From: Flavivirga eckloniae
GTDB lineage: Bacteria; Bacteroidota; Bacteroidia; Flavobacteriales; Flavobacteriaceae
Reading direction: 5' to 3'
Assembly: GCF_002886045.1 (NCBI RefSeq)
Contig: NZ_CP025791.1
Location: 5,533,001 to 5,597,000, forward strand
DNA length: 64,000 nt
The notes beneath the pieces were generated by a model that saw nothing but the letters and a program-made list of their open reading frames with translations, was not told where the DNA came from and made no database searches. Within the stretch, counting starts at the first letter, position 1. Every line of letters starts with the position of its first letter. This document shows positions 36,907 through 44,712 of the stretch, piece after piece. The position numbers and the translations under genes were made by a program.

Positions 36907-37728
36907 ATGAATATAGAAATACCCTTAAATAAACCTATAGTTTCTGTAGAATGGCTTCACAATAATTTAGAAGTCGACAACCTTATTGTATTAGATGGTA
37001 CTATTAACAAAACCTTTGATACATCGTTACATCAAATACCTAAGTCTCGATTTTTTGACATTAAAAAGGAATTTAGCGTTGTTGATGCACCATTTCCAAG
37101 TACATTCCCAGAATCGGAGCATTTTCAAAAAGCAGCCAGGGCTTTAGGAATAAATAAAAACAGTGCTATTGTGGTTTATGATGACAAAGGAATTTATTCT
37201 AGCGCACGCGTGTGGTGGTTATTTAAAGCCTTTGGTTACGATAATGTAGCAGTTTTAAGTGGTGGTTTTCCGGCTTGGAAAAAAGCGGATTACCAAACAG
37301 AACCTATGAAATTATATGATGGAGTACCGGGTAATTTTGAAGCCAATCATAAACCTGAGTACATGTCCTTTTTCGATGATATGAAACATGCGTCTGAAAA
37401 TAGAACACATCATATTATTGATGCCAGATCGGCAGGCAGATTTAATAGTTTAGAGCCAGAACCCAGAGAAGGATTACGAATGGGGAACATTCCCAATTCT
37501 GTAAACTTACCATATACAGATCTGTTAAACAATGGTTTATTAAAACCTAAAGAAAGTATAGAGAAGGCTCTTAAAGAAAAAGCAAATAAAGAAGCACCTA
37601 TTATTTTTACGTGTGGTTCGGGTATAACGGCATGTGTATTAGCTTTAGGTGCTACTATTTCTGGTTATAAAAACATATCGGTTTATGATGGTTCATGGAC
37701 CGAATGGGGTAGTTTGGTTAATGAGTAA
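36907..37728 (+). CDS. Sulfurtransferase (rhodanese, 3-mercaptopyruvate type)
   Basis: A 273-aa protein with two tandem rhodanese domains. I choose ATG 36907 rather than the TTG at 36868, which lies in the intergenic repeat. The inactive N-terminal domain has KSRFFDIKKEFS and VVYDDKGIYSSARVWWLF; the active-site Cys is C236 in CGSGITA, the loop typical of 3-mercaptopyruvate sulfurtransferases. It ends 3 bp before the next gene's ATG, so they are co-translated. It may transfer sulfur to a product of the neighbouring ATP-grasp enzyme, which is inference. Confidence 0.92.
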   Translation: MNIEIPLNKPIVSVEWLHNNLEVDNLIVLDGTINKTFDTSLHQIPKSRFFDIKKEFSVVDAPFPSTFPESEHFQKAARALGINKNSAIVVYDDKGIYSSARVWWLFKAFGYDNVAVLSGGFPAWKKADYQTEPMKLYDGVPGNFEANHKPEYMSFFDDMKHASENRTHHIIDARSAGRFNSLEPEPREGLRMGNIPNSVNLPYTDLLNNGLLKPKESIEKALKEKANKEAPIIFTCGSGITACVLALGATISGYKNISVYDGSWTEWGSLVNE

Positions 37729-37731
37729 ACT

Positions 37732-38562
37732 ATGGAAAAGCTTGCGCTAAAAGATATTATTAGTAAAATTTGCAACGAAGAGATTTTTGAGGCAGTATCC
37801 TCAGACTATTCTTTTACCATAAAAATTGATTCATATCAACCCTATGCTTGTGCAGCTATTCACGACGGGCACCAATTTAGGAAAGAACTTTGGAAAAACT
37901 GCACACATTCGGCTTATGAGCGTTGGTATGAAGAAGATCCGGAAACTAAGAATATGATTAAATCGCACCCCATTGTTATTTCGGGTTGCGATTCCAGATT
38001 TGAATACGATTTAAATAGACCACCAGAAGAAGCCATTTTTGAAACAGCTTGGGGAAAACAATTATGGGAAGAGCCTCTTACCCAATGTACGAAAGACAAA
38101 AGCTTAAGAAAACATACTAATTTTTACAAAGTAGTGCATACATTGGTTTCTAAATTAGAAAAGATGTTTGGTTTTTGTACTGTTTACGATATGCATAGTT
38201 ACAATTGGAAACGCTGGAATAGGGAAGTGCCTACCTGGAATTTAGGAACAAGTAATGTAGATAGCGATCGTTTTGGAGCGGTTATTGAAGAATGGAGGCT
38301 AAGCTTGTCTGAAATGGTTTTACCAAATGATATAAAATCCACTTCAAAAATTAACGATACCTTTCAAGGGAATGGGTATTTCTTAAAATATATTACTAAA
38401 AACTTTAAAAATACCTTAGTTTTGGCAACAGAAATAGCCAAAATATACTGCGGTGAACTTGAGGGAGTTATATACCCCGAGGTTGTTAAAACAGTAGAAA
38501 AGGAGCTCATAACGAGAATACCAGAACATGCTTTAAGCGTGTATAGTAAGTTTAAAAGTTAG
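37732..38562 (+). CDS. N-formylglutamate amidohydrolase family protein
   Basis: A 276-aa FGase-family hydrolase. The family is named for deformylation of N-formylglutamate in histidine degradation, but many members act elsewhere. Visible elements are YACAAIHDGHQFR near the N-terminus, SGCDSRFEYDLNR (RxxxDxNR-like site) and TVYDMHSYNWKR. There is no hut gene nearby. It follows the rhodanese by 3 bp and precedes the QEGLA gene by 8 bp, so its role is more likely shared with those than in histidine use. Confidence 0.85.
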   Translation: MEKLALKDIISKICNEEIFEAVSSDYSFTIKIDSYQPYACAAIHDGHQFRKELWKNCTHSAYERWYEEDPETKNMIKSHPIVISGCDSRFEYDLNRPPEEAIFETAWGKQLWEEPLTQCTKDKSLRKHTNFYKVVHTLVSKLEKMFGFCTVYDMHSYNWKRWNREVPTWNLGTSNVDSDRFGAVIEEWRLSLSEMVLPNDIKSTSKINDTFQGNGYFLKYITKNFKNTLVLATEIAKIYCGELEGVIYPEVVKTVEKELITRIPEHALSVYSKFKS

Positions 38563-38570
38563 AAAGCAAT

Positions 38571-39731
38571 ATGAAGATTGATAAAAAGGTGGCTAACCAA
38601 GCACTTATACAGATTGATGAAACTATAGATTCTTTAGTTAAGCAAATTGAGTTGCTTAGTTATGTTAATCCTGTTAATATAGAAGAAGAGAAAGCAAGAT
38701 TTTTTTCATCTAAATATTTAACAGACCCCGTTTTTAATTACCCTACCATTAATTTCGATAAGTTTAAACTGCACAGGGCATTGTTTGCACAGCCTTTGGA
38801 GCTCATTAAGGATGTAGAAATTAAAAATCTTTATGAAGACATTGTTTATGAGTATTCTGGACTTATTCAATGTATAGAAACCATAGGGGATGGGAAAAAG
38901 TTTTATTATAATAGCTTACGTTGTTTCGGAACACCAACAGAAAAAGATGTAGAAAACGCCAAGTTTATTTTACATTTTGAAGATGAAGCTAAAGACGATC
39001 TCATTTTCAAACCAAAGTATAGCGCCAAACAAGCCGAAGTCTTTTTTAAAGACTTTTCAAAGCAATATGATTTCACCTATACCATAGAGCAATCCGATAA
39101 AATTTCGGCGATAGCCATGGTATTAAATAACATTAAAACACTTGTTTTAAATAGTAATCATACTTATTCAGATAACGAAATAGCAGTACTTACCAACCAT
39201 GAAATTGGTGTACATATGGTTACTACCATGAACGGACTTATGCATCCTTTAAAAATATTTTCTCATGGATTCCCAAATAATGAGGAAACACAGGAAGGAT
39301 TAGCTGTTTTCTCCGAATATATGAGTAATAATTTAACGATTAAACGCCTAAAAGAATTGGCGTATCGGGTTATTGCTGTAGATAGTTTAGCGAAAGGCTA
39401 TTCGTTTTCTAAAACGTTTAGGTTACTACATAATCAATACGATTTAGATAGGGAAGAAGCTTTTTATTTAACACTACGAGCGCATAGAGGTGGTGGTTTT
39501 ACCAAAGACTATCTGTACTTAACAGGACTTAAAAAGATTTATGATTACTATCAAGAGGGCAAGGATTTAAGTGTGTTGCTAACGGGTAAAGTAACGCTGG
39601 AATACGCCAATGAAATTGAATCTCTTATTAAAAAAGGTTTGGCGGTCTCTGCTAAACATATTACAGATGCCTTTGCTGAAAATAAAAATACCAATAAAAA
39701 AGTGGATTTTATTTTAAGGAGTTTAAAATAA
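38571..39731 (+). CDS. QEGLA-motif zinc metallopeptidase-like protein (DUF1704/TIGR02421)
   Basis: A 386-aa soluble protein. The zinc site is HEIGVH (H210, E211, H214; HExxxH type) and the family motif is TQEGLAVF with Q241-A245, where E242 is the likely third ligand. The family was named 'flavohemoglobin expression-modulating QEGLA motif protein'; related eukaryotic proteins (MATCAP) are tubulin carboxypeptidases, so a carboxypeptidase-like activity is plausible. It is the last of four tightly spaced genes (ATP-grasp, rhodanese, N-formylglutamate amidohydrolase, QEGLA). Substrate unknown. Confidence 0.88.
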   Translation: MKIDKKVANQALIQIDETIDSLVKQIELLSYVNPVNIEEEKARFFSSKYLTDPVFNYPTINFDKFKLHRALFAQPLELIKDVEIKNLYEDIVYEYSGLIQCIETIGDGKKFYYNSLRCFGTPTEKDVENAKFILHFEDEAKDDLIFKPKYSAKQAEVFFKDFSKQYDFTYTIEQSDKISAIAMVLNNIKTLVLNSNHTYSDNEIAVLTNHEIGVHMVTTMNGLMHPLKIFSHGFPNNEETQEGLAVFSEYMSNNLTIKRLKELAYRVIAVDSLAKGYSFSKTFRLLHNQYDLDREEAFYLTLRAHRGGGFTKDYLYLTGLKKIYDYYQEGKDLSVLLTGKVTLEYANEIESLIKKGLAVSAKHITDAFAENKNTNKKVDFILRSLK

Positions 39732-39820
39732 AGCCCCAGATTTTATATTCAGTTTAACCGTTAGATATAAAACCTGAGACTTTTAAGCTATTTATAAGTT
39801 TCATTATTGCAATTTTTGTT

Positions 39821-39863
39821 ATTCCTGCGGCATGTGCTGAACTAGTTTCAGTCAGGCAGGAAT
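39821..39863. repeat. Intergenic inverted repeat ATTCCTGC ... GCAGGAAT
   Basis: ATTCCTGC (39821-39828) and GCAGGAAT (39856-39863) form an inverted repeat followed by CCAC, between two convergent genes. The same end motif (ATTCCTG ... CAGGAATCCAC) is at 7558-7580, and CCTGCCGGTAGGCAGG near 49884 is similar. A possible dispersed repeat that can also act as terminator. Confidence 0.5.
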
Positions 39864-39905
39864 CCACTCGAAATTATAATAGTCAATAAATTCATAGTGT
39901 TTATA

Positions 39906-41960
39906 TTATAAATTAACCCGTTTATACTTTGGATATTTTAAGGTATATGAAAAATTAAACTTATTCGATTGATTAGGTTTTAGGTTTACTTTCCATTCCA
40001 AAAGCCCTTTTTTCGAATCGAATTCTGCTATGCCATAATCGATATCATCCACTTTAATCGCTTTGTTTTGGCTTACAGGAATTCTGTCTATTAAAGTTAA
40101 ATTTATAGTAGATTGCTTATTGTTTTTTAATTCAATTTCATAGTTTTTGTTTACAACTTTATTACTTCCAGTAAAATTAGTTTTCTTAAAGTTGTTAATT
40201 GCATTGCGTTTTATAACAATATTGGGATCTACTCCTAACGAAACGGTAAGACTATCTGTAGTCGCCTGTGGGTTAATATTTGTCTTACCCGAATAACTTC
40301 CTTCAAAATAAATATTCGCTTCACCCGGAAGTAAATTATACTGTTCCCAATCTCCCATTTTTGCAGTTAAAAAAACATTTTCATTAACAACAGGAGCTGC
40401 AAAGTGTGAAAACGTTGCTGGTATTTTATATGCGTCAATCTCGATAACAGTAAGGTCGCCGTCTGAAGGAATAGTATATGGTTTTTTAATCTCAAACCTT
40501 CTGTTTGTAATGCCTTCTTCAATAATATTGCCGTTAGAAGTTTGAGCTTTTGTAGTGATTAAAATAACTCCATTACGTGCTCTAGACCCATATATTTCTG
40601 TCGCATTTGCATCTTTTAAAATTTCTTTTGATGCAATTAAACTTGGATCTATTTGAGATAGGTCACTTTCAGAACTAGGAACCCCATCTATAATAATTAA
40701 AGGGTTCGAACGATCTGAAACACTAGATTTCCCTCTTATTTTAATACTAGATGCCGCACCAGTAACGTGTCGTTCTTTTTTGGCATACCCAACAACCACA
40801 ACTTCATTTAAAGCTTGCATATCAGGATCTAAACTAATATTCATAATACTGGAGTGGATGGGGAACGTTTCCGTTTTATAACCAATATAAGAGAAATCAA
40901 GAGCTTTACCACCATCAGCTTTAATGGAATATTGACCATCAAAATCTGTAGCAACGCCATTTGATGTTCCTTTTATAATAACATTTACACCTGGTATTGG
41001 TGTGCCTGTCTCATCTGTTACAATACCACTTATAGTTTGTACAAAAGGGTTGTATTTATAGTTGTAGTTTTTGGTGGCGTTACTACTTTTATAATTGCTA
41101 AGTCTATTTATAAAGTTTAAATACTTAGGTTTAATATTGGGTTTTTCGTTATTAGTATTTGGATCGCTGGTAGATAAAGTGAGCTTTACATGATCCCAAT
41201 TACTTCCAGTACTTTGGTATACATGAGCTTTGTAAGCAAGCAGTAAAGGTTTGTTAATTCGTTCTGCTTTTATATCATACACAGGAAACCACCCAGCGTT
41301 ATCAACATTGTATTTTATAATTAAATTTAGCTGACTTGCTATGCTCGTATTAAGTTTTACGGTAATTTCTCCGGTTTGAACTTTATCAACAACATTAAAT
41401 TCGGTTAACTGTTTCTGTATTTCAGAAATTTGCTCGCTAATCTTCCGTTTCTTTTTTTGGGATATATGAATCAGGTTTTTTATTTCTGTAATACGCTTTC
41501 GGTAATAACTCGCAAACTGTTGCAGTTTTTCTAATGTTACAGCCACATTATCGTTACCAATATGCCTGTTGTCATTAATGATTTTAAGCTCTTCCTCGTA
41601 GCCGGAAATTATATCATCTTCAGCTTGAATACTGTCTTCAAGTTCAATAACCCGATTTTGCAGATTTTCAATAGTTTCCGACTTTTTTTGTTTTGATAAG
41701 TAATTGATACCATAGTTAATAGACAAAATAGAGGCAGATTTTAATCCGGAAATTTGAATACTGCTTTCTTGAATATTAGGAGAAAGCTTATCAAACTTAA
41801 ATGACGTTGTGCCTACTGGTAAATTAATCTTTGCTGTTCTAATAATCTGAGCACCATTTACATAAACAGTAACTTCGTTTATAGATGTAGATGTTGGTTT
41901 TTCATTGTTAGAAAACGCAATCGTAGTTGTTAGGAAAAGGAAATATAATAGATGTTTCAT
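39906..41960 (-). CDS. MuiA/DUF4139-family protein with inserted carboxypeptidase-like and TonB-plug module
   Basis: A 684-aa exported protein starting at ATG 41960 (MKHLLYFLFLTTTIAFS signal; a longer frame to 42002 has no signal). Residues ~25-300 have the DUF4140/DUF4139 N-terminal layout (INEVTVYVNGAQIIRTAKI) with a coiled coil (~85-190). Residues ~305-475 are a carboxypeptidase-regulatory-like domain (ISGIVTDETGTPIPGVNVII) followed by a TonB-plug-like stretch (NEVVVVGYAKKE, IIIDGVPSSES, ARNGVILITTKA) typical of SusC receptors. DUF4139 then resumes (~495-684). No barrel follows. Function unknown; related proteins are called mucoidy inhibitor A. Confidence 0.82.
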   Translation of the reverse strand: MKHLLYFLFLTTTIAFSNNEKPTSTSINEVTVYVNGAQIIRTAKINLPVGTTSFKFDKLSPNIQESSIQISGLKSASILSINYGINYLSKQKKSETIENLQNRVIELEDSIQAEDDIISGYEEELKIINDNRHIGNDNVAVTLEKLQQFASYYRKRITEIKNLIHISQKKKRKISEQISEIQKQLTEFNVVDKVQTGEITVKLNTSIASQLNLIIKYNVDNAGWFPVYDIKAERINKPLLLAYKAHVYQSTGSNWDHVKLTLSTSDPNTNNEKPNIKPKYLNFINRLSNYKSSNATKNYNYKYNPFVQTISGIVTDETGTPIPGVNVIIKGTSNGVATDFDGQYSIKADGGKALDFSYIGYKTETFPIHSSIMNISLDPDMQALNEVVVVGYAKKERHVTGAASSIKIRGKSSVSDRSNPLIIIDGVPSSESDLSQIDPSLIASKEILKDANATEIYGSRARNGVILITTKAQTSNGNIIEEGITNRRFEIKKPYTIPSDGDLTVIEIDAYKIPATFSHFAAPVVNENVFLTAKMGDWEQYNLLPGEANIYFEGSYSGKTNINPQATTDSLTVSLGVDPNIVIKRNAINNFKKTNFTGSNKVVNKNYEIELKNNKQSTINLTLIDRIPVSQNKAIKVDDIDYGIAEFDSKKGLLEWKVNLKPNQSNKFNFSYTLKYPKYKRVNL

Positions 41961-42078
41961 GGTATGATATGTTTTAGTTTGTAATAAAACTACCAATACC
42001 ATGTCTATTTTGAAACTAAGAATGAGTGAGAGAGGTGTTTTTTGAAGTGAAAGTGTTATCTGGTTTAGATAAAAAAAT

Positions 42079-42498
42079 TTAATCCAGAAACTTACGCTTT
42101 AATTCGGGAGTAGGAATCATACAAGCGTCCTTTTTACCATACCATTTATAACGGTTTTTAGCAATGTAATCGTAAACCCAATTTCGAATAAATGGTGGAA
42201 TAATGAAGAATACAGACATTAAACTTTGTGGGAATCCAAGATGTTGCGCAACTTTTAAAGCTGCGGTGGACTTTGAAACGATACTGTTGTCTGGCGTGTA
42301 CAATAATATAGAATCTGTTTTTTCAGTATCAATATTAAAGCGCTTAATTAACTCTTGACCAATATCGTTCTGCAAAGCAGCAAACATAAAAATGTCTTTT
42401 TTGTCATGTTTAATGACGTATTGCACGCTGCTGTTACACAGGTTGCAAACACCATCGAATAGGATAAGCTTTTTATGTTTTGGTATCGTAAAAGACAT
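42079..42498 (-). CDS. DCC-family thiol-disulfide oxidoreductase-like protein (DUF393)
   Basis: A 139-aa protein with the DCC motif at the start, LILFDGVCNLC (D15, C18, C21), resembling a thioredoxin-like active site. Then SVQYVIKHDKKDIFMFAALQ, a DSILLYTPDN strand and RNRYKWYGKKDACM. The family is widespread and its reductase activity is presumed. It begins 17 bp after the end of the TPR-HTH gene on the same strand. Confidence 0.88.
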   Translation of the reverse strand: MSFTIPKHKKLILFDGVCNLCNSSVQYVIKHDKKDIFMFAALQNDIGQELIKRFNIDTEKTDSILLYTPDNSIVSKSTAALKVAQHLGFPQSLMSVFFIIPPFIRNWVYDYIAKNRYKWYGKKDACMIPTPELKRKFLD

Positions 42499-42515
42499 GG
42501 TACAAAGATACCACT

Positions 42516-44393
42516 TTACAAACTATTCAAGAATTGGTTCAAGTCGGTTTCCTTATCCAAATTCAATTTCTTTTTTAATCGGTATTTAGATTTTAAGATA
42601 CTGTCTGGTAATACATTTAGCATAGAGGCTATTTCTTTGGTAGACAGGTTCATTCTTAAAAAAGAAGCTAATCGCATTTCTTTTTCGCTAATATCTGCAA
42701 AAATGTTTTTTAGCTTGATGTCAAAGTTGTTATGTACTTCAGAGAAGTAGCTTTTAAACACTTCCCAGTCTTTGTCCTCCGCACTTTCTTTTTTTAGAAG
42801 CATAACGAGTCTTCTAAATTCGACTTTAAATAGTTCGGGAGATTTTTTAATTTTTTCAAGATTCTCTTTAAGCTCTTGTATAAATGTACTTTTTTGAACT
42901 AAATGAAGTGTTTGAGAAGCTAATTCTTTTTTCTTAAACTCAATTTCTTGCCTATATATTTCTTCTTGTTTTTCACGTTCCAGACGATTCTTTTTAATAC
43001 GCTCTTTAAAACTAAAAAATAGGAGTCCGCAAATAATAATGAAAGAGATCATACCTCCAGCATAAAGACTTTTCCGCAAATTACTAATTTTCACTTCCTG
43101 ACTTAATGTTTTTATCTCTTGCTCTTGCATTGCTATTTCTGCTTCCTTTTTTTCGGTTTCATATTTTGTTTTTAATTCTTCAATTTGTTTCGCAGTTATA
43201 TTGTTGAAAATACTATCGTGTACTATTTGATACTCTCTTTGATCTTGTAATGCATTTATATAGTTTCCTGCTTTTTCGTAAGCTTTTGATCGTCCGGAGT
43301 AGCTGTCTCTCATTACATCTAAAGCTTTTATGGAGTCTGATAGTTTCAATGCTTTAGTGTAATTTGTTATAGCCCTTTTATAGTCGTTTATTCTATAAGC
43401 AATATCACCTATTTGGTTATAATTTATTATGAGATTATTAATAGAGCCAACTTTCTCTGTTATTGATTGGGCTTTTTCCAATAGTTCCAAAGCTTTCATA
43501 TGGTCTCCTTTCCTTGAATAAATATCTGCCATATTAGCTAGGTTTGTAGCTATGTAATCATCGCGCTTCATTGCTTCTCCTATAGCTAAACTTTCTTTGT
43601 AGTTATTTAGTGCTTCATCATAATCTTCTAAATACCAATATACATTACCAACTTCCATATACATAGTGGCAACCCAAACCTCTCTTTTTAATTCTTTAAA
43701 AATCTCTAATGATTCTTTTAAAGGTTCTATAGCCTTTTCATAATTCCCTCTTAACATTTCAATTCTTCCAATGTCCCCCAGAGCTATTGCTTTTCCTGTT
43801 CTGTTTTCTGGAACAATTGTGTCTAAAACTTTAAAGGCTTTTATGGCTTCTTCCATGGCCAATTTAAAATTACCGTTATCCATATATATGGTAGATTTTC
43901 TTTGAATGTTATCTACCATATGTGAACCGTGTTTTAATTCAATTGCTACTTTTAAGCCTTCATCTGCTAGTTTTAAAGCAGTATCAAAATCGCCTTGTAA
44001 AGTTTCGAATATGGCATATTCATTTAATGCCATCCACTGTTTCTTTTTGTTATTTTTTAAGGTGGGAATAGATTTTTTAAAGTAAAATCGTGAAGAGTCA
44101 ATATTTGGTAAAAACCTATAATGATAGGCTAAGCTTAAATAACTTAATCCTTCTCCTATTTTGTCGTTGTTTTTTTTAGATAGCTCTAACCCTAGGTTTA
44201 CATATTTAAATGCTTCTTCTTTGTTTTTGTGCTTAAATGCATGAAAAAGTTTTTGGGCAGTTTTAATTTTTTCAATAGGATCTGGTTGTTTATTAAATGC
44301 ATTTTTAAGGCTATCTGTATATTTTTGATCTTGTGCCGAAAGCGTGTTTGACAGGCTAAATGCAATTAAAAAAGTATAAAGTAAAAATCTCAT
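42516..44393 (-). CDS. TPR membrane protein with C-terminal LuxR-like HTH (flavobacterial sensor-regulator)
   Basis: A 625-aa protein. A signal peptide (1-20) leads into about eight periplasmic TPR units (~60-395, e.g. AIEPLKESLEIFKELKR and ALNNYKESLAIGEAM), then a coiled coil, one membrane helix (~440-462, GGMISFIIICGLLFF), a cytoplasmic coiled coil, and an HTH at the end (LSTKEIASMLNVLPDSILKS) like LuxR/GerE DNA-binding helices. This is a single-polypeptide signal-transducing regulator type common in Bacteroidetes, with no kinase. It is divergent from the cytolysin gene across a 319-bp region that contains inverted repeats, so that gene is a possible target. Confidence 0.83.
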   Translation of the reverse strand: MRFLLYTFLIAFSLSNTLSAQDQKYTDSLKNAFNKQPDPIEKIKTAQKLFHAFKHKNKEEAFKYVNLGLELSKKNNDKIGEGLSYLSLAYHYRFLPNIDSSRFYFKKSIPTLKNNKKKQWMALNEYAIFETLQGDFDTALKLADEGLKVAIELKHGSHMVDNIQRKSTIYMDNGNFKLAMEEAIKAFKVLDTIVPENRTGKAIALGDIGRIEMLRGNYEKAIEPLKESLEIFKELKREVWVATMYMEVGNVYWYLEDYDEALNNYKESLAIGEAMKRDDYIATNLANMADIYSRKGDHMKALELLEKAQSITEKVGSINNLIINYNQIGDIAYRINDYKRAITNYTKALKLSDSIKALDVMRDSYSGRSKAYEKAGNYINALQDQREYQIVHDSIFNNITAKQIEELKTKYETEKKEAEIAMQEQEIKTLSQEVKISNLRKSLYAGGMISFIIICGLLFFSFKERIKKNRLEREKQEEIYRQEIEFKKKELASQTLHLVQKSTFIQELKENLEKIKKSPELFKVEFRRLVMLLKKESAEDKDWEVFKSYFSEVHNNFDIKLKNIFADISEKEMRLASFLRMNLSTKEIASMLNVLPDSILKSKYRLKKKLNLDKETDLNQFLNSL

Positions 44394-44712
44394 GAGGGTT
44401 AGTGATTTTGGTTTTTAACTTTTACGAATATAGGTAATATATCATTTGAAAAGTGTTGATTGTCAATAGGTAAAATAACTCTTGTCTATCCTTAGTCCAT
44501 GTTTTTTAGTTTTTAAATATTTTGTTTAAATGATTTAAATAATTGACAATCAGTTGTTTGTGTTTAAGTGAATATCTTCCTGTAGATGAGATGTCCAGAG
44601 ACAAAAAAGAATATTTATTTAAGACTGTCCATACTTTGTCCATGTGCAAAATTAGTTTTGAGTGACTTCTGTATCTAGTTTTGAATTGTTGAATCACAAA
44701 AATCGCAAACTA
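44394..44712. promoter_or_regulatory. Divergent regulatory region between TPR-HTH regulator and cytolysin gene
   Basis: There is no gene here. Visible elements are an 11-bp inverted repeat (TGATTGTCAAT at 44457-44467 and ATTGACAATCA at 44542-44552); repeated GTCCATG sequences (near 44495 and 44638); and two exact matches to the Bacteroidetes -7 box TAnnTTTG (TAGTTTTG at 44653-44660 and 44676-44683). The second would start transcription about 20 bp before the cytolysin ATG. A TTG -33 element at ideal spacing is not obvious. Confidence 0.45.
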
